Counted from the stretch's first letter, positions 44,608-57,466 are shown. The stretch is 64,000 nucleotides of DNA from Desemzia sp. RIT 804 (GCF_016892605.1 NZ_JAFEMV010000005.1:186001-250000); one strand, 5' to 3'. Notes: generated by a model from the letters alone, not told the origin. Numbers and translations are program-made.

Positions 44608-45351
44608 TTATAGAGCAGGTACTTTATTTTTTTTCACGCGACTAACAAATTCGGTAAACAGCTGCTGCATTTTTTCATCGGTTTTGATCATCAATTCTGG
44701 ATGCCATTGAACGGCTACGATGCTTGTGTCAGGATCCTTAGCTTCGAATCCTTCGATCAAACGATCTTTGCTCCAAGCGACAGCTTCAAATGGATCAGCT
44801 AATTCTTTAATAGCTTGGTGATGATAAGAATTGACGACATAAGTTGGTCCATAAATTTTAGCCAAACGACTATCCGGATCGATGGTCACTGTGTGAGCAC
44901 CATTGTCGTACATCGTTTGTTGGACATGTTGCACTGTTAAATCTGAATAAGAACTAGCCAAATCTTGGTACAAGGTGCCTCCAAAAGCTACATTCAAAAT
45001 CTGCATTCCGCGACAAACAGCCAAAATAGGTTTCTTTTGTTGGATAGCTTCATTGATCAGAGCTATTTCAAAAGTATCTCGAACAGGGCTAGTTGTTCCT
45101 AAAGCAGGAATAGGTTCTTCACCGTACAGTAAAGGAGAAACATCTTGTCCTCCAGCTAACAATAATCCATCTATACGAGAAACGTATTCTTTGGCATCAT
45201 TAGGATTTCCAAGCGGAATAACAGAAGGCAATCCAAAAGCGGTAGTGATTCCTTCAATAAAACCTTGAGGAGTATACGTGATCGGTAAACCAACAAAGTC
45301 GGGAGATTGCTGAGTTAAAATATTTCCTGGAATTCCAATAATCGGTTTCAT
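44608..45351 (-). CDS. Gamma-glutamyl-GABA hydrolase-like (peptidase C26)
   Basis: A 247-residue class I amidotransferase-like hydrolase. Nucleophile Cys113 is in LAVCRGMQILNV and the catalytic His is in VQWHPE near the C-terminus. PuuD-type enzymes cleave gamma-glutamyl-GABA or other gamma-glutamyl amides; no putrescine pathway genes are adjacent, so the substrate is open. The ATG at 45351 follows AAAGGAAGTG and is preferred to an upstream in-frame start. Confidence 0.87.
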   Translation of the reverse strand: MKPIIGIPGNILTQQSPDFVGLPITYTPQGFIEGITTAFGLPSVIPLGNPNDAKEYVSRIDGLLLAGGQDVSPLLYGEEPIPALGTTSPVRDTFEIALINEAIQQKKPILAVCRGMQILNVAFGGTLYQDLASSYSDLTVQHVQQTMYDNGAHTVTIDPDSRLAKIYGPTYVVNSYHHQAIKELADPFEAVAWSKDRLIEGFEAKDPDTSIVAVQWHPELMIKTDEKMQQLFTEFVSRVKKNKVPAL

Positions 45352-45506
45352 CAAAACACTTCCTTTCCAAAAACAAACCAATCCATTATGGTTAGCCTTA
45401 TTTTACATGAATCAACAAGAAAAAGGTAGTATGACTATATATTTAAGGAAGAAAACACTTCTGTATATCATTGTGTTTTATTGAACATAAAACAGACGTG
45501 TAAAGG

Positions 45507-45536
45507 TTGTTTATGTCTGAAATGTTGTGTAAACAA
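45507..45536. promoter_or_regulatory. Inverted repeat upstream of sufC
   Basis: TTGTTTA and TAAACAA, 16 bp apart, lie 100 bp before sufC near a TATTAT (45542-45547). It may be an operator; no known regulator was matched. Confidence 0.3.
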
Positions 45537-45635
45537 TAGGGTATTATTGTTCAATTATGTATAAAGTAATGAAAATATACGATTCTTCTGTTATTATTAG
45601 CTTATTAAATGAAGCAGAGAAAAGAGGGATTCTTC

Positions 45636-46409
45636 ATGTCGATTTTAGAAATCAAAGATTTACATGTTTCTATAGAAGAAAAGGAAATTTTAAAAGGGGT
45701 CAATTTGATCATCAAAACGGGAGAAATCCATGCTATTATGGGACCGAACGGAACAGGGAAATCAACCTTATCAGCAGCTATCATGGGACATCCAAGCTAT
45801 ATAGTCACAAAAGGCGAGATTTTATTGGACGGAGAAAATGTACTGGAGATGGAAGTAGACGAACGTGCTCGAGCGGGATTATTTTTAGCGGTTCAATACC
45901 CAAGTGAGATCGCTGGAGTCACTAACGCCGAATTCATGCGGGCAGCTATCAATTCCAGAAGAGCAGAAAATGACAAAATCGGCGTCATGTCATTTATCAA
46001 AAAGCTTGATGAAAAAATGGCAGTATTGGATATGCCGGAAGAAATGGCTGAACGTTATTTGAACGAAGGTTTTTCCGGCGGGGAGAAAAAACGGAATGAA
46101 ATCTTACAATTGATGATGATTGAACCAACATTTGCGATTTTGGATGAAATTGATTCAGGATTGGATATCGATGCCTTGCAAGTAGTGGCTAAAGGAGTCA
46201 ATGCGATGCGTGGAGAGCGTTTTGGCTCATTGATTATTACGCATTACCAACGCTTATTGAATTATATCGTGCCAGATGTGGTGCACATCATGATGAATGG
46301 AAAAGTGGTCTTGACTGGTGGAGCTGAATTGGCTAAACGTTTAGAAAGCGAAGGATATAAAGGAATCAGCGAAGATCTAGGTCTAGAAGTAGAAAGCATA
46401 GAAGGTTAG
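45636..46409 (+). CDS. sufC: Fe-S assembly ATPase SufC
   Basis: A 257-residue soluble ABC ATPase. Walker A is GPNGTGKST, the signature region FSGGEKKRNE, and Walker B AILDEIDSGLD. It powers the SufBCD scaffold. The ATG at 45636 (AAAAGAGGG upstream) matches family N-termini (MSILEIKDLHV); the 27-nt in-frame extension is not used. First gene of the sufCDSUB operon, standard in Firmicutes. Confidence 0.96.
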   Translation: MSILEIKDLHVSIEEKEILKGVNLIIKTGEIHAIMGPNGTGKSTLSAAIMGHPSYIVTKGEILLDGENVLEMEVDERARAGLFLAVQYPSEIAGVTNAEFMRAAINSRRAENDKIGVMSFIKKLDEKMAVLDMPEEMAERYLNEGFSGGEKKRNEILQLMMIEPTFAILDEIDSGLDIDALQVVAKGVNAMRGERFGSLIITHYQRLLNYIVPDVVHIMMNGKVVLTGGAELAKRLESEGYKGISEDLGLEVESIEG

Positions 46410-46420
46410 GAGGAAACGAC

Positions 46421-49369
<2,949 letters not shown>

Positions 49370-49384
49370 AGGAGGCAAAAACAG

Positions 49385-50779
49385 ATGACATCTGATTTAC
49401 AATTTGAAGATTACAAATTTGGTTTCCATGATGATGTGGAGTCGGTCTATTCGACAGGAAAAGGACTTTCAGAGGCGATCGTGAGAGAAATCTCTGAGCG
49501 TAAACAAGAGCCGCAATGGATGTTGGACTATCGATTGAAATCCTACCAGCATTACTTGCAACGTCCGCTTCCTTCATGGGGAGCTGATTTGTCAGAAATC
49601 GACTTCGACGAGATCACTTATTACCGCAAGCCCAGTGACAAACCAGAACGCAGCTGGGATGATGTGCCAGAGAAAATCAAAGAAACTTTCGAACGCATCG
49701 GAATCCCGGAAGCTGAGCGCAAATACCTGGCTGGAGCAGGGGCGCAATATGAATCTGAAGTTGTCTACCACAACATGAAAGAAGAGTATGAAAAATTAGG
49801 CATCGTCTTTTTAGATACTGATACAGCATTGAAAGAATATCCAGAAATTTTTAAGGAATATTTTGGAACCGTTGTACCGCCAACAGACAACAAGCTGGCT
49901 GCTCTGAATTCAGCTGTCTGGTCTGGCGGAACCTTCATTTATGTACCAAAAGGTGTCCGTATTGATGTTCCTTTGCAAATGTACTTCCGTATTAACGAGG
50001 AAGGCATGGGTCAATTTGAACGGACATTGATTGTGGTTGATGAAGGTGCGAGCGTGCATTATGTAGAAGGGTGTACGGCACCGACTTTTTCATCCAGCAG
50101 TCTGCATGCCGCGATCGTAGAGATCATTGTTAAAAAAGACGCCTACTGCCGCTACACGACAATCCAAAACTGGTCGGACAATGTGTATAATTTGGTGACG
50201 AAACGAGCGACTGCCGCAGAAGGAGCTACCATGGAATGGATCGACGGCAATCTTGGCGCGCGCACGACCATGAAGTACCCGAGCATCCTATTGAACGGTC
50301 GAGGCGCAACAGGGACCATGCTGTCTATCGCCATGGCAGGAAAAGGACAAAACCAAGATACTGGAGCCAAAATGATTCACAACGCACCTAACACGTCTAG
50401 TTCCATCATTTCCAAGTCCATTGCTAAAGATGGCGGAGAAGTCAACTATCGTGGGCAAGTAACATTTGGCAAAAATTCTGGCGGCTCTATTTCACATATC
50501 GAATGTGACACGATCATCATGGATGACCTGTCGAAATCCGATACCATTCCCTTCAATGAAATCCATAATGGAAATGTTTCATTAGAACATGAAGCAAAAG
50601 TGTCTAAGATTTCCGAAGAACAATTGTACTATCTGATGAGTCGCGGATTGACAGAGCAGCAAGCAACAGAAATGATCATTATGGGATTTGTGGAGCCTTT
50701 TTCTAAGGAGCTGCCGATGGAGTATGCGGTGGAATTGAATCGATTGATTGCTTATGAGATGGAAGGGTCAGTAGGGTAA
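49385..50779 (+). CDS. sufB: Fe-S scaffold protein SufB
   Basis: A 464-residue SufB with [18 protein letters not shown] and [20 protein letters not shown], containing the conserved Cys residues for cluster assembly. Last gene of the operon. Ribosome site AAAGGAGGC. A long hairpin follows. Confidence 0.96.
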   Translation: MTSDLQFEDYKFGFHDDVESVYSTGKGLSEAIVREISERKQEPQWMLDYRLKSYQHYLQRPLPSWGADLSEIDFDEITYYRKPSDKPERSWDDVPEKIKETFERIGIPEAERKYLAGAGAQYESEVVYHNMKEEYEKLGIVFLDTDTALKEYPEIFKEYFGTVVPPTDNKLAALNSAVWSGGTFIYVPKGVRIDVPLQMYFRINEEGMGQFERTLIVVDEGASVHYVEGCTAPTFSSSSLHAAIVEIIVKKDAYCRYTTIQNWSDNVYNLVTKRATAAEGATMEWIDGNLGARTTMKYPSILLNGRGATGTMLSIAMAGKGQNQDTGAKMIHNAPNTSSSIISKSIAKDGGEVNYRGQVTFGKNSGGSISHIECDTIIMDDLSKSDTIPFNEIHNGNVSLEHEAKVSKISEEQLYYLMSRGLTEQQATEMIIMGFVEPFSKELPMEYAVELNRLIAYEMEGSVG

Positions 50780-50784
50780 GCTCA

Positions 50785-50835
50785 TAAATAGATAGTTAGA
50801 AATCTTTTGGTAAAAGATTTTTAACTATCTATTTA
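50785..50835 (+). terminator. Long hairpin after sufB
   Basis: A 24-bp stem with one G-T pair and a 3-nt loop. There is no clear T run outside the stem, so it may be a stability element as much as a terminator. Confidence 0.7.
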
Positions 50836-50946
50836 TAGAGTAATTCCTCTATCCCATGAAACAACTTTCTTAAAAATAGTTATTGTAACAATAGTAAGAA
50901 AAGCTTATGATTAACAATGAAATAACTTATGTTAGGAGAAGTAATT

Positions 50947-51399
50947 ATGAATGAATACCAGTCTATTTTGTCGTTATACCAAAAGCACAAACGATATGAA
51001 GTGAAAATTATACTTTTTTCATGTGCATTACTTGTGTTGACGAGTGTTTTTGTAGCATTAAATCTATTTCGAATTAGTCCTTTTATTCTTTATTTGATTG
51101 CAATGGGGATAACGCTTTACTTTGCTTTGCGAATACGTGTGGAAAGCAAGAATTATGGTAAGTTAGAAAGATTTTTAAAAGAGAACGATCCCGAGGTATT
51201 AAAAAACAAAGAACTTGTCTTCTTTATTGATTATCAACTGGACCATTCTTTTGAACAAGAATCAAAGGGATTATTTAAAGGTTTGGATGATAAAAATGGA
51301 AGAAATAATTTTGAGAAAAAAGTATCAGAAATAAAAGACCACTATGAGGATTTAGTCGCAAATACTAGTATTGAACAGAATATAGAAACATCATCGTAA
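50947..51399 (+). CDS. Small membrane protein of unknown function
   Basis: A 150-residue protein with two adjacent membrane helices (about residues 18-37 and 44-62) and a charged cytoplasmic tail. ATG 50947 follows AGGAGAAGTAATT. I do not recognise a family. The next gene, 68 bp downstream on the same strand, encodes a secreted coiled-coil protein; the two may be cotranscribed, as no terminator lies between them. Confidence 0.75.
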   Translation: MNEYQSILSLYQKHKRYEVKIILFSCALLVLTSVFVALNLFRISPFILYLIAMGITLYFALRIRVESKNYGKLERFLKENDPEVLKNKELVFFIDYQLDHSFEQESKGLFKGLDDKNGRNNFEKKVSEIKDHYEDLVANTSIEQNIETSS

Positions 51400-51467
51400 A
51401 GGTATCAAAAGTTAATTAGACACAGTACATAGGATTTGGTATAAGAGGGGATAGGTAGAGGAGTAAA

Positions 51468-52775
51468 ATGAAATTAAGACGTACATTATTAGGAATTGTT
51501 TTGGCATTTTCAACTGCAGGAATTATTGCAACGAATACGGATGCTGAAGCTTATCAGGAACTTTACGAGCAGCAAGATCAACAAGAAATACATATAAAAG
51601 AAGTGCTTGCCTCAGAATTTATCTCAGAAGAGGATCAAGATCTCTTGAATCAAGGTCTAGATCGTATCGAAGAGGCTGAACAAACTGAAACACGCCGTTC
51701 TCTACGGTTGTTGATGGAAGAAGAAAAGAAACAATTGTCACAAGTGCAACAACGCGTGGTTTCTAAGGAAGCAGAAGTAGCCAAAAGTGAACTTACTCAA
51801 TTGATAGAAAAATTTGAAACTTTAGAAAAAAAGAGCCAGGAACCGTATATTGTCGCTGAAGATTCTCTGCAAATAGAAAGTCTAAAAAGCGAGTTGAAAA
51901 GTTTAACGTCTGTTCAAAAAGTTTTACCAATACGTACTTTATCGGGAGAGCTAAGTACTCTATCAACTCAAATGAGCGAAAACCAATCATTATTGGTTGA
52001 TTCAATAAATGAATTAAAAGAGCTTAATAAAGAGTCGGCTCAGTTATTTAATAAAGAATATTTGCTAGCGAGTGATAAAGAAGCGTTAAAAAATGCTGAA
52101 GAAGAGAATGCGCAGTATTTTGAAGATGCAGATGATTTTGAGCTAGTAAAAAGTCGAAAAAGTGATTCTCAACAGTTGATCAGACAGCTAAAAACAAAAC
52201 AAGAAAAAACGGAGAAAGATTTCCAAGAAAATAAAAGTCAGACGAATGAGCTCGTTAAAACAACGAACTCTCTGATTTCAGAAGGCGATTTGACGTCAGA
52301 AGAGAAAGATAAGTTAAGTGAAGTCATTCAAACTTTAAGTAATGCATTAGAAATGACGGATTACGAACCTGGTGATCTGGCAAAAAATTATACTATTCTT
52401 CAAACTAATTATAATGAATTTATGAGTAATAGTAACCAGCGGATAGCAGCAGCCAAAGAAAAAGCCGAAGCTGAAGCTAAAGAAAAAGCTGAGCGTGAGA
52501 AAGAAGAAGCGGCAGCGCAACAAGCAGCGCAAAAATCAAGCAATAGCTCGTCTTCGTCTAGCAGTACTTCTAGTAATACGTCTAGCAGCACATCTACTCC
52601 TTCTCCTTCTTTATCAGGAGAATGGTACCAAGCCCCATCTGGCTATAAATTCCTGAAAGTTGAGAGTGGCAAAACTTATGGGCAGGTTAAAAATAAAAAT
52701 AATTTTAAACTTATTACTGAAGCAGAAGCAAGTAATTATACACCAGGTCACGGGAATGGTTATGCTAAGCAATAG
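51468..52775 (+). CDS. Secreted coiled-coil protein with conserved C-terminal domain
   Basis: A 435-residue exported protein. It has a signal peptide (about 1-27, cleavage probably in TDAEA), a long helical/coiled-coil body rich in Glu, Lys, Gln and Leu (about 30-350), an EAEAKEKAEREKEEAA stretch, a Ser/Thr-rich linker (about 355-385), and a compact C-terminal module SGYKFLKVESGKTYGQVK to PGHGNGYAKQ. This module recurs at the end of surface proteins in lactic acid bacteria, but I cannot name its function. A cell-wall or secreted role is inferred. Confidence 0.8.
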   Translation: MKLRRTLLGIVLAFSTAGIIATNTDAEAYQELYEQQDQQEIHIKEVLASEFISEEDQDLLNQGLDRIEEAEQTETRRSLRLLMEEEKKQLSQVQQRVVSKEAEVAKSELTQLIEKFETLEKKSQEPYIVAEDSLQIESLKSELKSLTSVQKVLPIRTLSGELSTLSTQMSENQSLLVDSINELKELNKESAQLFNKEYLLASDKEALKNAEEENAQYFEDADDFELVKSRKSDSQQLIRQLKTKQEKTEKDFQENKSQTNELVKTTNSLISEGDLTSEEKDKLSEVIQTLSNALEMTDYEPGDLAKNYTILQTNYNEFMSNSNQRIAAAKEKAEAEAKEKAEREKEEAAAQQAAQKSSNSSSSSSSTSSNTSSSTSTPSPSLSGEWYQAPSGYKFLKVESGKTYGQVKNKNNFKLITEAEASNYTPGHGNGYAKQ

Positions 52776-52874
52776 CAGATAATAAGTTTGCTTAAGCTTC
52801 ACTAAGTCTTTTGGATAAAAAAACATAAATAGAGCTGCATCCAGCAAAATAAAAATCATATAAAAAAAGGTAAC

Positions 52875-52920
52875 GACCACTAAAAGTTAGATTTTACTCT
52901 AACTTTTAGTGGTCATTTTT
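52875..52920 (+). terminator. Terminator after the secreted coiled-coil protein gene
   Basis: A 16-bp perfect stem (GACCACTAAAAGTTAG) with an 8-nt loop, then ATTTTTTATTT. Confidence 0.9.
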
Positions 52921-52933
52921 TATTTCAAGATAC

Positions 52934-53180
52934 AAGGAAAGATTTAAGTTGCAGGTTGTTCAAGGATATTTAAATAGCTCTTTGGTCTATAAAATGTTAA
53001 CAAATAAATACGCTATTTCCAATGAAGGTGTTCTCAAATAATTGGAGAGGGTTTGCATAGAATTTGGATTAGAAGTTTTTAAACTAGAGCATATTCTTTT
53101 AGTGATAGATATTTTTGAAAATATATTATTACATAAAGCAATCGAACAAAGCAAAGAGCGAGTAGACGTTACTGAAAGAA
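52934..53180 (+). pseudogene. Degraded IS3/IS150-type transposase OrfA remnant
   Basis: In one frame the translation reads KERFKLQVVQGYLNSS, YKMLTNKYAIS, stop, then EFGLEVFKLE, which follows the pattern of the HTH region of IS150-like OrfA (FKLxVVxxYL, YKxLAxKYxIS, KWVxxYxEFG). There is no start codon, an internal stop sits where the Trp codon is expected, and no OrfB or terminal repeats are seen. The rest of 53181-53465 is non-coding AT-rich DNA. Confidence 0.45.
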
Positions 53181-53420
53181 GCCGTTGAAATTATCAGCAC
53201 ATTTTATCTTCAACTACTGTAGTAAGAAAAAGATCACGAGGAGGTTCATTTAGTTATAAAAAGTTAAAGTTAAGAGTAAAGGTATAGATTAAATAGCATA
53301 AACGTAACCAATCAAAAACGAGCAAAAATGAGTACCTTTATGCTAATTATACTATTTTCGTTCGTTTAAAAAGCTTTTTAGTTATTTTTAAAAACTTATA
53401 CTATGCTTATTAACTTTAAA

Positions 53421-53433
53421 ACACGAACATTAA
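53421..53433 (+). promoter_or_regulatory. CGAAC motif 1 (PurBox-like)
   Basis: ACACGAACATTAA lies 33 bp before the -35. The core CGAACATT resembles the PurR box of Firmicutes (consensus AWWWCCGAACWWT), with mismatches on the 5' side. Another CGAAC in reverse orientation lies near 53358. Confidence 0.4.
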
Positions 53434-53465
53434 ATAAAAAATTTAACCTTTATTCGCCAAAAGTG

Positions 53466-53494
53466 TTGTCCATTAATTTTTTAACGGTTATACT
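53466..53494 (+). promoter_or_regulatory. Promoter of the PotABCD-like operon
   Basis: TTGTCC, a 17-bp spacer and TATACT. Predicted start near 53501. Confidence 0.7.
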
Positions 53495-53507
53495 GACTTG
53501 TGTAGAA

Positions 53508-53520
53508 ATACGAACATTAA
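53508..53520 (+). promoter_or_regulatory. CGAAC motif 2 (PurBox-like)
   Basis: ATACGAACATTAA directly repeats motif 1 (87 bp apart) just downstream of the predicted transcription start. Confidence 0.4.
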
Positions 53521-53581
53521 GAATTAACGAAAAGGGTACGAGTTTTTATTAATTTTTATTTTTTTAAGGAGGATTTATCTT

Positions 53582-54415
53582 ATGTCGAAAAAAATCCCGT
53601 ATCTAATACTAGCACCGGGATTAATCTTATTGGTTTTCTTTTTGTTGATACCGTTAGTATCAGTTATTTGGCCAACCTTTTATAATGGAACACTGTCGTT
53701 TGATTCCTATATTTCTTTTTTTAAAGATACATATAATTTCGGTATTTTTATACGTACCATTCGTGTTTCAATTATTGTGACGGTCATGTGCATCATTCTT
53801 GGGGTTCCTACTGCTTACTTTATAGCCGGAACATCCGCAAAATGGCGAGGATTGTTGATGGCACTGACGCTATTTCCGATGCTGACCAATTCGGTTATTC
53901 GAAGTTTTGCATGGATCAATTTATTAGGACAAAACGGTGTGGTCAATAAGTTGCTAGCTAGTATAGGGATCATATCTAAGCCCTTGACCTTATTATATAC
54001 AGAGTTTTCAATTATTATTGGATCGATTTATTTATTTTTGCCTATTTTGATTATCACATTAGTAGGGGTAATGGAAAATATCAATCCAGAAATCATGGAA
54101 GCGGCAGAAACTCTCGGAGCGAGTCGCATAAAAGCGTTCATTAAAGTCGTTTTACCGTTGAGCATTCCTGGGATCATTGTAGGGAGTATTCTGGTTTTTA
54201 CTGGCACATTGACAGCTTATACCACTCCTCAGTTACTTGGAGGCAACCGTAATATGATGTTGTCGACATTTCTGTATCAAAATGCTATGACTTTGGGCAA
54301 TTGGGAAGATGCAAGCGTCATTGCATTGATCATGATCGTGACGACTTTGATCGTTATGAAAGGTTTTAACTTGATCGCCAATAGAATAGACAAACGAGGT
54401 GAACAAGATGCGTAA
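53582..54415 (+). CDS. PotB-like ABC permease
   Basis: A 277-residue permease with six membrane helices and the EAA loop MEAAETLGASRIKAFIKVVLP near residue 180. The family is spermidine/putrescine type. Position at the head of an operon that ends with adenine deaminase and another deaminase suggests purine-related cargo rather than polyamines. Ribosome site AAGGAGGATTTATCTT. Confidence 0.88.
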   Translation: MSKKIPYLILAPGLILLVFFLLIPLVSVIWPTFYNGTLSFDSYISFFKDTYNFGIFIRTIRVSIIVTVMCIILGVPTAYFIAGTSAKWRGLLMALTLFPMLTNSVIRSFAWINLLGQNGVVNKLLASIGIISKPLTLLYTEFSIIIGSIYLFLPILIITLVGVMENINPEIMEAAETLGASRIKAFIKVVLPLSIPGIIVGSILVFTGTLTAYTTPQLLGGNRNMMLSTFLYQNAMTLGNWEDASVIALIMIVTTLIVMKGFNLIANRIDKRGEQDA

Positions 54416-55187
54416 ACAAAGAGGATTATCGATATTCGCCGGAGCTGTATTTGCTTTCTTGTTTATCCCTTTAATCATTATCACGATAACTGCTTTTGGA
54501 GAAAATCCGACTATTCAATTTCCGATTACCGGATTTACATTTCAGTGGTTTACAGCTGTGTTTGAAAATCAATCTTTTATGGACAGTTTTTTATTGAGTT
54601 TAGAAGTTTCATTACTGGCAACTTTGTTGGCGTTGATCATTGGCATCCCTGCTGCATATGCTTTAACTAGGCAGGGTGTGAAAGGGAAAAGCTGGATTAA
54701 AAGTTTCTTCTTATCCCCAACCATTATTCCAGGTGTTGTAGTAGGGTATTCGCTGTTTCAATTTATCGTCATCCGTTTGCAGATCCCTCTATTCACTGGC
54801 TTGTTGTTAGGTCATTTTTTGATCAGTCTGCCGTACATTATTCGTGTAGTAGGCTCTAGTTTAGAGCAATTGGACTTTTCAATAGAAGAAGTAGCATGGA
54901 CTTTAGGAAGCACTAAGTTCAAAGCTTTTATAAGTATTGTCTTGCCAAATATCTCTTCCAGTATATTTGCTTCTTTTATGTTGGCTTTTATCAATTCTTT
55001 TAACAATATACCTGTTTCACAATTTTTATCTGGTCCCGGCATTTCAACTTTGCCCACCACTTTAATGAATTATATCGAATACAATTATAATCCAGTTGTT
55101 TCTGCTTTATCTGTACTTTTGATGCTTGGAACGATCATTTTGATGTTTTTGATTGAAAAAACACTTGGTCTAGCAAAGGTTGTCTAG
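54408..55187 (+). CDS. PotC-like ABC permease
   Basis: A 259-residue second permease, six helices, EAA-like loop EEVAWTLGSTKFKAFISIVLP near residue 165. ATG 54408 follows GAGGTGAACAAG and overlaps the potB-like gene by 8 nt. About 108 bp separate it from the ATPase gene; no terminator is seen there. Confidence 0.88.
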   Translation: MRKQRGLSIFAGAVFAFLFIPLIIITITAFGENPTIQFPITGFTFQWFTAVFENQSFMDSFLLSLEVSLLATLLALIIGIPAAYALTRQGVKGKSWIKSFFLSPTIIPGVVVGYSLFQFIVIRLQIPLFTGLLLGHFLISLPYIIRVVGSSLEQLDFSIEEVAWTLGSTKFKAFISIVLPNISSSIFASFMLAFINSFNNIPVSQFLSGPGISTLPTTLMNYIEYNYNPVVSALSVLLMLGTIILMFLIEKTLGLAKVV

Positions 55188-55295
55188 CAAGTCGAACAAA
55201 CTAAAAGAAAGTTAACAAGAGTAGCGAATTCCAAATTTACCAGTTTGCTTCATTAGTCGTTTTATTAAATACCCTTAAGGAGGACATGTCCTATT

Positions 55296-56336
55296 ATGTC
55301 ATTTGTTGACTTAAAAAATATCCGTGTTAGTTATGACGGGAAAAATAATATATTGAAAGAACTGAATCTATCTATGGAAAAAGGAGAACTGATCTCATTG
55401 TTAGGACCATCAGGGTGTGGTAAAACAACGACCTTACGAGTTATTGCAGGACTGATTGAGCCTAATGATGGAACCTTTACTGTAGGAGATTCTAATTTGA
55501 CAAAGGTGCCTGTCCACAAACGTAATTTTGGGATGGTTTTTCAAAGTTATGCATTATTTCCACATTTAACCGTTAGAGAAAATGTGGGTTTCGGATTGAA
55601 ATTGAGAAAAGAAAAAAAAGAAGTGATCGAAAAAAAAGTCCAAGCTATTTTAGAGGCTACGGATTTATCGCATTATGCTGAACGCTATCCTAAACAACTA
55701 TCTGGAGGACAACGGCAACGTGTGGCTCTTGCTCGGGCATTAGTGATTGAACCTCAATTATTGTTACTGGACGAACCTTTAAGTAATTTGGATGCTAAAT
55801 TGCGCATCAGTATGCGGATCGAGATCAAACGTATCCAACGCAAATTAGGGATAACAACAGTCTTTGTAACCCATGATCAAGAAGAATGTTTTTCGATCTC
55901 GGATAAAGTAGCCGTTATGAACAATGGAGTCATTGAACAATATGATTCTCCGGAAGAAATTTATAAAAATCCTAAGACTGAGTTCGTTGCGCGTTTTATA
56001 GGGTTCGAAAATTTCTTTGCCCTGACCAAACAAGACACTCATACATACACAACATCAGATGGAACGTTGATTGAAACAGTGCATTCAGCAGGTAGACAAC
56101 AAACAACTGGAACGATTCGGCCAGATGATATTTTACTTTCTGCACATGACCAAGAAATACCGTCTAATAGTCTGGCAGGTACTATAAGAGTCCGTACATT
56201 TTTAGGGAAAAGTTATCAATATGAAGTAGAAACTTCGATTGGAAAATTGTTAGTCAATGATGTGCAAGTTCCTGGCTATCAAGTAGGAGATAAAGTTTTT
56301 GTCGTGATACCAAAAGAAAAATTGATTTTAGTCTGA
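55296..56336 (+). CDS. PotA-like ABC ATPase
   Basis: A 346-residue ATPase. Walker A is GPSGCGKTT, the signature LSGGQRQR, Walker B LLLLDEPLSNLD, and a C-terminal TOBE-type domain follows (about 265-346). The ribosome site AAGGAGGA is embedded in a 12-bp perfect palindrome, AGGACATGTCCT (55281-55292). Confidence 0.9.
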   Translation: MSFVDLKNIRVSYDGKNNILKELNLSMEKGELISLLGPSGCGKTTTLRVIAGLIEPNDGTFTVGDSNLTKVPVHKRNFGMVFQSYALFPHLTVRENVGFGLKLRKEKKEVIEKKVQAILEATDLSHYAERYPKQLSGGQRQRVALARALVIEPQLLLLDEPLSNLDAKLRISMRIEIKRIQRKLGITTVFVTHDQEECFSISDKVAVMNNGVIEQYDSPEEIYKNPKTEFVARFIGFENFFALTKQDTHTYTTSDGTLIETVHSAGRQQTTGTIRPDDILLSAHDQEIPSNSLAGTIRVRTFLGKSYQYEVETSIGKLLVNDVQVPGYQVGDKVFVVIPKEKLILV

Positions 56337-56364
56337 CCAATTATAAAAGGGGGATTTTTAAGCA

Positions 56365-57411
56365 ATGAAAAAGAAAGCAGTTTTAACAAGTTTAATGGTT
56401 ATGAGTGGATTAGTACTAGCAGCATGTGGACAAGAAGCGAGTGGAGAAAATAAAGAATTAGTTATCTCAACATTTGGATTAAGTGAAGATATTATGCAAG
56501 AAGATATTTTTGCGCCATTTGAAGAAGAATATGACGTAGATATTGTATTAGAGACAGGTACGAGTTCTGAACGTTACACTAAATTTGAAAACAATCCTAA
56601 CTCGACAGTAGATATTATTGATTTACCGCAATCAAATTCCTCTCAAGGAGCGTCAGAAGGGTTATTTGAAGAAATTGATACAGAAAAAATTCCGAATTTA
56701 GCTGAATTGATCGATAGTGCCAAAGAATTGAGTGAAAACGGATCTGGAGCAGCGTATACAGTAAATAGTATTGGAATCATTTATGATGAAGAAGCTGCTG
56801 GCATGAAAATCGACGAATTTTCTGATTTGTGGGATCCTTCGCTTCAAGGGAAAATCTCTATTCCAGATATTTCCACTACTTTTGGACCATCGATGATGTA
56901 TGTAGCTAGTGACTATAAAGGGGTAGACATTACAACGGATAATGGGGCAGCAGCTTTTAAAGCACTAGAAGAACTTTCTCCCAATATCGTTAAAACATAT
57001 GCTAAGTCCTCTGATTTAGCTAATATGTTTCAATCGGGAGAAATCGTTGCAGCGGTTGTAGGCGATTTTGCGATTCCGATGATCTCAGAAGCTCATCCGG
57101 CTGTTCAATACGTTGTTCCAGTTTCTGGAACGTACGCCAATTTTAATACTGTAAATATTAATGCAAATTCAGAAAACAAAGAAATGGCCTATAATTTCGT
57201 GAATTGGAGATTAAGCCAAGAATTACAAACTATTACAGCAGCTTCATTAAACGAAGCTCCAACAAATAAACAGGTCGAATTAAGTGGAGAAGTAGCTGAA
57301 AACAAAACATATGGAGAGATTGCTGAGTTGACTAAACCGGTAGATTTCAAATTTGTAAATACACAAATGGATGATTGGATCAGCACATGGAACAGAACTT
57401 TAAATCAATAG
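56365..57411 (+). CDS. PotD-like extracellular binding lipoprotein
   Basis: A 348-residue lipoprotein (signal ending LVLAACG, lipid-modified Cys21). The mature protein follows the PotD/polyamine-binding fold (NSIGIIYDEEAAG, FSDLWDPSLQGKISIPD). Substrate is uncertain; linkage to ade points to a nucleobase, nucleoside or related amine. A terminator follows, so ade downstream depends on read-through or its own promoter. Confidence 0.88.
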   Translation: MKKKAVLTSLMVMSGLVLAACGQEASGENKELVISTFGLSEDIMQEDIFAPFEEEYDVDIVLETGTSSERYTKFENNPNSTVDIIDLPQSNSSQGASEGLFEEIDTEKIPNLAELIDSAKELSENGSGAAYTVNSIGIIYDEEAAGMKIDEFSDLWDPSLQGKISIPDISTTFGPSMMYVASDYKGVDITTDNGAAAFKALEELSPNIVKTYAKSSDLANMFQSGEIVAAVVGDFAIPMISEAHPAVQYVVPVSGTYANFNTVNINANSENKEMAYNFVNWRLSQELQTITAASLNEAPTNKQVELSGEVAENKTYGEIAELTKPVDFKFVNTQMDDWISTWNRTLNQ

Positions 57412-57430
57412 ATTAAAGGTTGAAGCTTAA

Positions 57431-57466
57431 AAAATAACCTCTTTTCAGTTAGGAGGTTATTTTTTT
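57431..57466 (+). terminator. Terminator between the binding protein and ade
   Basis: Stem AATAACCTC with GAGGTTATT and a T7 run; possibly an attenuator that lowers expression of the deaminase genes. Confidence 0.8.
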
